DNA from: JBBRHQ01 sp963781345
GTDB lineage: Bacteria; Actinomycetota; Thermoleophilia; Solirubrobacterales; 70-9
Assembly (NCBI GenBank): GCA_963781345.1
Contig: CAWAFQ010000005.1
Span: 310,001-374,000, forward strand
Direction: 5' to 3'
DNA length: 64,000 bases
The notes below the pieces were generated by a model. It was not told the origin of the DNA, did no database searches, and worked only from the letters and a program-made list of their open reading frames with translations. Each line of letters starts with the position of its first letter. Within the stretch, counting starts at the first letter, position 1. The position numbers were made by a program, and so were the translations under genes. Shown here piece after piece: positions 28,818 to 35,387 of this stretch.

Positions 28818-29203
28818 TCGACACGGACTTGCTGGTCGATGTCGAGCGCGGCGCCGGGACCCCCGAGGTCGAGCGGCTGCTCGGCGAGGAGGACCGTGCG
28901 ATCAGCGTCATTACCGTCAGCGAGCTGCTGCACGGCGTCGCTCGGGCGAGCGGCGCCCGACGAACGCAGCGCCGCGCCTTCGTCGAGCATCTACTCGGAG
29001 CGTTGAGGGCGATCCCGATCACCGAGCAAGTGGCCAGGGTGCACGCCGAGATCTGGGCTGACCTCGCCGCGCGCGGCGAGGTCATCGGCGCGCACGACCT
29101 CTGGATCGCCGCCACTGCGCTAGCGCACGGACTCGGCCTGGCCACCCGCAACGCGACCGATTTCGGGCGCGTTCCGGGACTGCGCCTCGTGAGTGCGGTC
29201 TGA
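28805..29203 (+). CDS. vapC: PIN-domain toxin, VapC family
   Basis: A 132-residue PIN ribonuclease, the toxin of the pair. The acidic metal site is intact: Asp in LLIDTDLLVDVE, Glu in VITVSELLHGVARA, Asp in VIGAHDLWIAATALAHG and Asp in LATRNATDFGRVPGL. VapC toxins cleave tRNA or rRNA until neutralised by the antitoxin. The start is GTG at 28805. It is most like the FitB branch that pairs with Phd-type antitoxins. Confidence 0.93.
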   Translation: MALLIDTDLLVDVERGAGTPEVERLLGEEDRAISVITVSELLHGVARASGARRTQRRAFVEHLLGALRAIPITEQVARVHAEIWADLAARGEVIGAHDLWIAATALAHGLGLATRNATDFGRVPGLRLVSAV

Positions 29204-29368
29204 TCTCGGGTCTTCGCCGAGTCCACGCGACGGATTCACGCCCATGGCGACGGCGGGACTTACGCGTCCCCAGGTATGTCCCGAACTCGGCATTTCTGAC
29301 CCCCACCAGGGGCACCTGAGATCACCGGACCGAACTGAGATCAACCCAAAGGCGCGGCGATTGGCGCT

Positions 29369-29411
29369 CTCGTAATGAAGGGGTCCCCGGTTCGAGTCCG
29401 GGCGTCGGCTT
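29369..29411 (+). repeat. Right 43-bp direct repeat (tRNA-Thr 3' half copy)
   Basis: A perfect copy of 28433-28475. The bases before it (TTGGCG) do not match the tRNA 5' half, so this is a fragment and not a second tRNA gene. Confidence 0.93.
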
Positions 29412-29443
29412 CGGACTCGTGCCAGACTGGATCTGGTCGTTCG

Positions 29444-29887
29444 ATGTCGGTCGCACGCCGCCAAGCGCTGATCAACGCTCCCCCGGACAGGATCTGGGAA
29501 CTGGTCGGGGACCCCGGCTGCCACCCCGAGTGGTGGCCGCGGGTGATCGAGGTCCGCGGCGAGCGCTTCGACGAGGGCGACAACTACGCCCAGGTGACCA
29601 GGGATCTGAGCGGCCGGTTAGAGACGACGCTGACGATTGAGCGGCTCGACGACATGCACGAGATCCACATGCGCTGCACCAACACGGGCACCTACACACG
29701 CTGGCTGCTGACCGAGGCCCAGGGCGACACCTTCGTCGACGTCGAGTTCGGGATGGACCCGGTCGGCGCCCGCTACCGGATCTTCGACGCGGTCCTCGGC
29801 AAGCTCTACTTCAGCCGCTGGCTGGAGCAGTCGTTGACGGCACTGGAGGCGGCCGCCGGATCACCCGGCGCAGACGACGAGAGTTGA
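29444..29887 (+). CDS. SRPBCC (START-like) family protein
   Basis: A 147-residue protein of the polyketide cyclase/dehydrase-like SRPBCC fold, which makes a deep hydrophobic pocket. It opens ARRQALINAPPDRIWELVGD, followed by HPEWWPRVIEVRG, and ends with the long C-terminal helix (LYFSRWLEQSLTALEAAAG). I start at ATG 29444 (MSVARRQ). The longer frame begins inside the tRNA fragment at 29375 and its first residues translate tRNA sequence. Ligand unknown. Confidence 0.85.
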   Translation: MSVARRQALINAPPDRIWELVGDPGCHPEWWPRVIEVRGERFDEGDNYAQVTRDLSGRLETTLTIERLDDMHEIHMRCTNTGTYTRWLLTEAQGDTFVDVEFGMDPVGARYRIFDAVLGKLYFSRWLEQSLTALEAAAGSPGADDES

Positions 29888-29938
29888 GAATCCTCTCACT
29901 ATGAGAGGAAATTGCACTCTCGCGAACGGGGCGGGGGC

Positions 29939-30643
29939 TCAGGCCTCGTCGTTGAACTTGTAGCCGACGCCGCGCACGGTTACGACCAGCTCGGGGCGCT
30001 GGGCGTCGCGCTCGACCTTTTGGCGCAGGTTGGAGATGTGGACGTCGCAGGCGCGCTCGTCGCCGTCGAACTCGGTCTGCCACAGCTCCTCCATGATCTG
30101 GGCGCGGCGGAAGACCTCGCCGGGGCGCGCCGCCAGCAGCCGCAGCAGCTGGAACTCGGAGCGGGTCAGGTTGACCTGCTCGCCGCGCACCATGACCAGG
30201 TGGCGGGCGAGGTCGATCGAGACCGGGCCGGCCTCGATCCGGCTCTCCTGCGCCAGCGGCGAGCGGTCGAGCTCCTGGCGGCGCAGCTGGGCGCGGACGC
30301 GGCCGAGCAGCTCGCGCACCGAGAACGGCTTGGTCACGTAGTCGTCGGCGCCCACCTCGAGGCCGACGACCTTGTCGACCTCGGCGTCCTTGGCGGTGAG
30401 GATGATGATCGGCACCGCGCTGCGGGCGCGGACGTCGCGGCAGATGTCGAGCCCCGATGGTCCGGGCATCATGATGTCGAGAATCAGCAGGTCGAAGGGC
30501 ATGCCGTCCTCGCCGATCTTCTCCATCGCGTCGTTGCCGTCGACTGCGCCGATCACCTCGAAGCCCTCCTGGTCGAGGGCGTAGCCGACGGAGTCGCGGA
30601 CCGAGGGCTCGTCGTCGGCGATCAGTATCCGTCCACTGCTCAT
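29939..30643 (-). CDS. Two-component response regulator, OmpR/PhoB family
   Basis: A 234-residue response regulator. The receiver domain (residues ~4-118) has the acidic pair in LIADDEPSVRDS, the phospho-acceptor Asp in DLLILDIMMPGPSGLD, and the Lys in YVTKPFSVRELLGR. The winged-helix output domain follows (~140-232; LTRSEFQLLRLLAARPG, VHISNLRQKVE, VRGVGYKFNDEA). I start at ATG 30643 (MSSGRILIADDE). It follows its histidine kinase by 19 bases. Confidence 0.95.
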   Translation of the reverse strand: MSSGRILIADDEPSVRDSVGYALDQEGFEVIGAVDGNDAMEKIGEDGMPFDLLILDIMMPGPSGLDICRDVRARSAVPIIILTAKDAEVDKVVGLEVGADDYVTKPFSVRELLGRVRAQLRRQELDRSPLAQESRIEAGPVSIDLARHLVMVRGEQVNLTRSEFQLLRLLAARPGEVFRRAQIMEELWQTEFDGDERACDVHISNLRQKVERDAQRPELVVTVRGVGYKFNDEA

Positions 30644-30662
30644 ATGTCGGCTCCGTTCAGGC

Positions 30663-32396
30663 TCATGCGACCGGTGTGGGGCTGGGTTGTGCGACGGGCA
30701 GGCGCACCCAGAAGGTGCTGCCCTCGCCCTCGACCGACGCCGCTCCGATCCTGCCGCCCATGACGCTGACCATCCTGCGGGCGATCGCCAGACCCAGCCC
30801 GAACCCCTCCTGCTGGCGCGACTCGGAGCGCCTGTAGAAGCGCTCGAAGACCCTCTCAATTTCGGCAGCGGGGATACCGGTGCCGGTGTCGATGACTTCC
30901 AATACGACCTCCGTCTCGCCGTCGCGGCGGCCGCGAACGGTAACGGCGCCGGGGGTGGGCGTGTTTTTGTAGGCATTGGTCAAGAGGCCGATCAGCACCT
31001 GCCGCAGCAGCGTCGGGTCGCCCTTCGCCGCCAGGTCGGGCTCGAGGTCCACGCTCAACTCGATCCCCGGCTGGACCCCGACAGCTGCGGTGACGTCGGC
31101 GACCGCGGCCTCGACGTCGACGACGTCCTCCTCGCCGGCGCCAAGCGCCTCGACCCGGGCCAGGGTCAGCAGCGACTCGGTCAGGCGGCTCATCCGCTCG
31201 GCGTCCTGGGAGAGCCGCTCGAGGAAGTGCTCGCGAGCCTCAGGGTCGTCCTTGGCGCCGGTCTGAAGCACCTCGATCGCGCCCGAGATCCCGGCCAGCG
31301 GGTTGCGCAGCTCGTGGGCCGCGTTGGAGACGAAGTCGCGCTCGGCGAACTCGCGGCGCATCTCGTCGGTGCGGTCGCGAACCACTGCCAGCACGGCCCC
31401 CTCCTCGGGAAGGTCGCGGGCCTGGATCGCGTAGGCGCGATCGCCGATCCGCAGGGCCGGGTGGGCGGAGAAGCCGACGTCGGACGCCCGCCGCAGCTGC
31501 GGCACCATCGCCTCCGGCGCCCGGCCGTCGGAGTCCACCAGCTTCGCCGCGGCGCTGTTGGAGAAGCGGACGGCTCCATCGTCATCGACGACCATGACCG
31601 CATCGGTGAGGCCGTCGAAGATCGCCGTCAGCTTGTCGCGATCCGCCGTCAGCACCCCGAAGCTCTCCTCAAGCGAGGCCCGCATCGAGTCCAGCGCCCG
31701 CGCCAGGTCGCCGATCTCGTCTCGGCCGGAGGTGTCGAGCGAGACGTCGAATGACCCCGCCGCCATCTCCTCCGCGCCCGAGGCAAGCCGCTTCACCCTG
31801 TGTGCGATCACGGTGGCGACGAGGAAGCCGGCGAGAACGCCAACGAGGACGGCGATCCCCAACGCCCGCAGGCTGTCGCTGCGTAGCCGGGTGATCACGC
31901 TCGAGAGCACCTGGGAGCGCGACGAGCGCCCCAGCAGGGCCCCCGAGATGCCGCCCTCGCTGAAGACCGGGACCGCGACAACGGTCACCTCGCCCCCGGG
32001 CAGGGTCCCGGTGTAGCGGCCGCCATCCAGCGCCATCCCGACCGCACTGCGGCGAACCGAGATCGGAGCCAGCGCGGCGCCCGGCGGGATCGGCGCGACC
32101 AGCTTCCCCGAGCGATCGAAGTACCAGGCGATGAAGCCGCCGCCCTTGGACCCGGCGATCACGTCGGCGACGTCGCCCTTTGCCTCCCCGACGCTGTCGG
32201 CGACGGTGATCGTGCGCCCGACGGCGAGGTCGGTGGCGCGGTCTGCGAGCGCCCTCTCGCTGGAGTCGCTGACCAGCAGGTAGACCGCGGTGGCGGTGAT
32301 CAGGCCGACCAGGGCGAAGGCGCCGGCGAGCCACAGCCGCATGCCGATGCGAGGGGGCCCCTTGCCTGGAGATCTGGTCCGTAGTCCTCGCCGCAT
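30663..32396 (-). CDS. Two-component sensor histidine kinase with HAMP and PAS domains
   Basis: A 577-residue membrane kinase. Membrane helices at ~20-42 and ~184-205 enclose a ~140-residue extracytoplasmic sensor. A HAMP domain follows (~205-258), then a PAS domain (~260-360; IFDGLTDAVMVVDDDGAVRF), HisKA with the phospho-acceptor His in NAAHELRNPLAG, and HATPase_c (LLTNAYKNTP, DTGTGIP, GFGLGLAI). This order matches PhoR-type kinases. It is transcribed together with its response regulator. The signal is not known. Confidence 0.94.
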   Translation of the reverse strand: MRRGLRTRSPGKGPPRIGMRLWLAGAFALVGLITATAVYLLVSDSSERALADRATDLAVGRTITVADSVGEAKGDVADVIAGSKGGGFIAWYFDRSGKLVAPIPPGAALAPISVRRSAVGMALDGGRYTGTLPGGEVTVVAVPVFSEGGISGALLGRSSRSQVLSSVITRLRSDSLRALGIAVLVGVLAGFLVATVIAHRVKRLASGAEEMAAGSFDVSLDTSGRDEIGDLARALDSMRASLEESFGVLTADRDKLTAIFDGLTDAVMVVDDDGAVRFSNSAAAKLVDSDGRAPEAMVPQLRRASDVGFSAHPALRIGDRAYAIQARDLPEEGAVLAVVRDRTDEMRREFAERDFVSNAAHELRNPLAGISGAIEVLQTGAKDDPEAREHFLERLSQDAERMSRLTESLLTLARVEALGAGEEDVVDVEAAVADVTAAVGVQPGIELSVDLEPDLAAKGDPTLLRQVLIGLLTNAYKNTPTPGAVTVRGRRDGETEVVLEVIDTGTGIPAAEIERVFERFYRRSESRQQEGFGLGLAIARRMVSVMGGRIGAASVEGEGSTFWVRLPVAQPSPTPVA

Positions 32397-32404
32397 TAGT
32401 GGTT

Positions 32405-32421
32405 CCTAACACAAAGCTAAC
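32405..32421 (-). promoter_or_regulatory. 11-bp-period direct repeat before the kinase-regulator operon
   Basis: On the minus strand GTTAG occurs twice (32421-32417 and 32410-32406) with an 11-base period, a few bases before the kinase start codon. OmpR/PhoB-family regulators bind such tandem half-sites, so this may be an autoregulatory site. Confidence 0.4.
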
Positions 32422-32477
32422 CGAGCCACGGGCGAACCCGTGCCGGCGGCAACCAAGGTTCGTGGCAGAATCGGCCG

Positions 32478-33206
32478 GTGCGAACGCTTGTCTTCATCCC
32501 GGCGTGGAACGAGGAGGCCTCGATCGCGACCGTCATCTCCGGGTTGCGCGAGAGCCTCCCCGACGCCGACGTCCTCGTCATCGACGATGGCTCCACCGAC
32601 GCCACCGCCGAGCGCGCCCGCGAGGCGGGCGCGACTGTCGCCCCGCTGCCCTTCAACCAGGGCCTCGGCGCCGCGCTTCAGACCGGGTACCTCTACGCAT
32701 TGCGCGAGGGCTATGACTTCTGCGCCCACCTCGACGCCGACGGCCAACACCCGCCGTTCGAGGTCGCCCGCCTGCTCGACGAGGTGCGCGAAGACAGGGC
32801 CGACCTCGTGATCGGCTCCCGCTACAGCGACCCCTCGGCCGCGGGCAGCGAGGACTACCGGCCGACGATCTCGCGGCGGATCGGCTCCGGCGTCTTCCGC
32901 TTCTTCCTCACCGTCATCACCCAGCACCGCTTCACCGACACGACCAGTGGCATGCGGGCGGCGAACCGGCGGGTGATGGCGCTGTTCGGGGATCGCTACT
33001 CGCCCGACTTCGCAGAGATCGAGTCGCTTCAGCGGGCGGTTCGCCAGGGCCTGCGGGTGGAGGAGGTCCCCGTGCGGATGCTGCCACGCAGCGGCGGGGA
33101 CACGTTCCTGACGCCGCTGCGATCGGCCTTCTTCATCTTCAAGGGGCTGATCGTCCTCATGGTCGGCCAGTTCCGGCCGAAGAGCCCGGAGTACGGGGAC
33201 CGGTGA
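32478..33206 (+). CDS. Glycosyltransferase family 2
   Basis: A 242-residue GT-A enzyme similar to dolichyl-phosphate-sugar synthases and wall glycosyltransferases. Motifs are VFIPAWNEEASIATVI, VLVIDDGSTDATAERA, the DxD-type AHLDADGQHPPFE, and LVIGSRYSDPSAAGSEDYRP. The C-terminal ~30 residues are hydrophobic and may touch the membrane. The start is GTG at 32478, six bases after CAGAAT, so it is probably leaderless. Its stop overlaps the DUF2304 gene by four bases. Confidence 0.9.
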   Translation: MRTLVFIPAWNEEASIATVISGLRESLPDADVLVIDDGSTDATAERAREAGATVAPLPFNQGLGAALQTGYLYALREGYDFCAHLDADGQHPPFEVARLLDEVREDRADLVIGSRYSDPSAAGSEDYRPTISRRIGSGVFRFFLTVITQHRFTDTTSGMRAANRRVMALFGDRYSPDFAEIESLQRAVRQGLRVEEVPVRMLPRSGGDTFLTPLRSAFFIFKGLIVLMVGQFRPKSPEYGDR

Positions 33207-33676
33207 GCCCGCTTCTCGCCGCCTCCACCAGCCCGACCGTCCACCTGACCCCGCAGGCGCGGATCCTGGCGGCGGTGATCGCCATTGTCTTCATGGCGAT
33301 GATCCTGGAGATGATCCGGCGCCACCGGCTGCAGGAGCGCTACAGCGTGATCTGGTTCGTCGCCGGCCTGGGGATGCTGGCCGGCGCCGCCTTCCCCGGC
33401 CTGCTCGAGGTGGTCGCCGACGCGATGGGCGTACGCGACACAAACGTCGCCCTGTTCTCGCTCGTCCTCCTGCTCCTGCTCGGCCTCGCGCTCAACTTCA
33501 GCGTCATCGTCTCGCGCCAGTCCGAGCAGATCACGAGGCTGGCGCAGGAGCGGGCCCTGGAGCGGGCCACGGAGCAGGGGCCGGAGCCGAGCGCCAACGG
33601 GGAGAGCCGGGACCCGGGCTCAGGCGGCCGGGGCGAGCAGCGCCTCGAGTCGGAAGAAGAGCGCCTCGAGGGCTAG
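33203..33676 (+). CDS. DUF2304 membrane protein
   Basis: A 157-residue membrane protein with three helices (ARILAAVIAIVFMAMILEMI, WFVAGLGMLAGAAFPGLLEV, LFSLVLLLLLGLALNFSVIV) and the DUF2304 segment RRHRLQERYSVIWF. A charged cytosolic tail (~50 residues) follows. DUF2304 proteins commonly accompany GT2 enzymes and probably serve as membrane partners. The last 57 bases overlap the convergent holB gene. Confidence 0.88.
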   Translation: MSPLLAASTSPTVHLTPQARILAAVIAIVFMAMILEMIRRHRLQERYSVIWFVAGLGMLAGAAFPGLLEVVADAMGVRDTNVALFSLVLLLLLGLALNFSVIVSRQSEQITRLAQERALERATEQGPEPSANGESRDPGSGGRGEQRLESEEERLEG

Positions 33677-34750
33677 CTCCTCGGAGACGTTGAGGTCGAG
33701 CCGGCGGCGGCTCTCGGCCACCAGCTCGACCGCCGCCCGGGCGCGGGCGGGGTCGAGGCCCTCCGCCGAGCCTCGCAGGCGTTCGAGCCGATCGCAGTTG
33801 AAGACGACGTCCTCGGCGCCGGCCGAGACCGCGACCAGGTCGCGCAACCAGGCCGCGCAGAGCTCGAGGCCGAGGTCGAGCACCTCGGTCCGCCGCCGGC
33901 GGCCCGCCCGGCGCGCCTCGTCGGCGGCCTCCCTTGCCGAGCGCCGCACCCCCATCTCCTTCTCGGCATCGAGCGCCTCGCGTGCCGTTGCCTCGGCCTC
34001 CTCTCCGGCGACCTCGGCGGAGGCGAGCAGACCGCTCCAGGGTGCCGATCCGACCTCGCCGGCCAGGGCCGCACCGGCGCAGGACTCGGCCTCGGAGCGG
34101 ATCCCGGCCCCCGCCTCAGAGAGCAGATACCGTGCCCGCTCGAGATCGCCGGCCGACAGGTTCGCCGCCGCCGCGATCCGGTCGGGCTCACCAAGGCCCT
34201 CGAGCGCCTGCGCCAGCGCTGCCGCCGGCAGGGCGGCGAAGGCGACGGGCTGGCAGCGCGAGGCGATCGTCTCCAGCAGCGCCTCGGGCTCGGAGCTGAG
34301 CAGGATCAGGTGGGCGTAGGCGGGCGGCTCCTCGAGCGTCTTCAGCAGCGCGTTCTGGCTCTCGTCACGCATCGCCTCGGCGGCCTCGATCACGAACATC
34401 CGGCGCCCGCCCTCGAACGGCCGCAGGGCGACCGCCCGGATCACCTGCTCGCGGACGTCGTCCACCAGGTGCTGGGTCCCGCGCGGAGCCAGCCAGACGA
34501 GATCCGGGTGGGGCGAGGGCCGCTGCAGGACGCGGCGCCGGGCACCGGCGGGATCGTCGCAGGCGCCGGCGATGATCTCGGCGGCGAAGGCGCGGGCGGC
34601 AGCCGCCTTGCCCGATCCGCGCGGACCGCGGAAGAGGTAGGCGTGGGAGGGTCCCGAGGCAAGCGCGGCGGCCAGCGCCACCCGCGCCCGCGGCTGGTGC
34701 TCGGTCGCCTCGGCGAGCGTCGCCGGCACGCTCCCGCCGTCCCCGCTCAC
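33620..34750 (-). CDS. holB: DNA polymerase III subunit delta' (clamp loader)
   Basis: A 376-residue AAA+ clamp-loader subunit. Walker A is GPRGSGKAAAAR, sensor/Walker B region MFVIEAAEAMRDESQNALLK, LEEPPAYAHLILLSS, and the SRC motif is IASRCQPVAF. The zinc-binding Cys set found in many delta' and gamma/tau proteins is missing. It overlaps tmk by four bases, the common actinobacterial topA-tmk-holB order. Confidence 0.9.
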   Translation of the reverse strand: MSGDGGSVPATLAEATEHQPRARVALAAALASGPSHAYLFRGPRGSGKAAAARAFAAEIIAGACDDPAGARRRVLQRPSPHPDLVWLAPRGTQHLVDDVREQVIRAVALRPFEGGRRMFVIEAAEAMRDESQNALLKTLEEPPAYAHLILLSSEPEALLETIASRCQPVAFAALPAAALAQALEGLGEPDRIAAAANLSAGDLERARYLLSEAGAGIRSEAESCAGAALAGEVGSAPWSGLLASAEVAGEEAEATAREALDAEKEMGVRRSAREAADEARRAGRRRRTEVLDLGLELCAAWLRDLVAVSAGAEDVVFNCDRLERLRGSAEGLDPARARAAVELVAESRRRLDLNVSEELALEALFFRLEALLAPAA

Positions 34751-35358
34751 GAGCCGCCCCCTTCTCCCTCTTCCTGCTTGGACCGCACCGCCTCCATCAC
34801 CCGGGCCTGGACCTCCTCCACGCTTCCCTCGCCGTCGACGACCGCGAACCGGTCGGCGGCGACCTTGGCGATCTCCTCGTAGGCCTCGGCGACCTCGCGC
34901 TGGAAGGAGAGCCCCTCGGTCTCGAAGCGGTCCTCGCCGCCGGCGCGGGCCAGCCCCGCCTCGGGCTCGAGCCGGATCAGCACCGTCAGGTCCGGCCAGA
35001 GGCCCTCCGTCGCGGTGTCGCAGAGGCCGATGGCGAGGCCGGCGCCGAGCCCGCGCGCCGCCCCCTGGTAGGCGACGCTGGAGTCGGAGAAGCGGTCGGA
35101 GACGACGTCGCGGCCGCTCTCCAGCGCCGGGCGGACAACGCGGCTGACCAGGTCGGCGCGGGCGGCGCAGAAGAGCATCAGCTCCGCCAGCGGGTCGAGC
35201 TCGAGGGCGGGGTCGGCGAGCAGCTCCCGGATCCGCTCGGCCGAGTCGGTCCCGCCCGGCTCGCGGATCAGCAGCGTCTGCGGCCCGAGCGCCTCGGCCA
35301 GCAGCTTCGCCTGGGTGCTCTTGCCCGAACCGTCGATCCCCTCGAGTGAGACGAACAC
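34747..35358 (-). CDS. tmk: Thymidylate kinase
   Basis: dTMP kinase of 203 residues, converting dTMP to dTDP. P-loop is SLEGIDGSGKSTQAKLLAEA, followed by LIREPGGTDSAERIRELL and the DR-containing VVSDRFSDSSVAYQGAARG. The lid region lies near ARAGGEDRFETEG. It starts at ATG 35358, 29 bases after topA, and overlaps holB. Confidence 0.95.
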   Translation of the reverse strand: MFVSLEGIDGSGKSTQAKLLAEALGPQTLLIREPGGTDSAERIRELLADPALELDPLAELMLFCAARADLVSRVVRPALESGRDVVSDRFSDSSVAYQGAARGLGAGLAIGLCDTATEGLWPDLTVLIRLEPEAGLARAGGEDRFETEGLSFQREVAEAYEEIAKVAADRFAVVDGEGSVEEVQARVMEAVRSKQEEGEGGGS

Positions 35359-35387
35359 GAGGGAGTCGCTAGCCGCCGGCCAAGGTT

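Larger units (their letters stand above)
28476..29411 (+). mobile_element. 936-bp tRNA-Thr insertion carrying a toxin-antitoxin pair
   Basis: The segment between the intact tRNA-Thr and the repeat of its 3' half contains only a Phd-like antitoxin and a PIN toxin gene, plus about 165 bases after the toxin in which I see no gene. No integrase, transposase or inverted terminal repeat is visible. It is either the relic of a larger island after deletion or a very small passenger mobilised by an integrase encoded elsewhere. The boundaries are taken from the repeat. Confidence 0.75.

Noticed and set aside
29369..29411. A second tRNA-Thr gene
   Set aside because: Only the 3' half is present; the acceptor 5' strand and D arm are missing.
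29120..29524. A minus-strand reading frame with RRPDSNRGPLHYESA
   Set aside because: This peptide is the well-known false translation of a tRNA 3' half and flank; no real gene.
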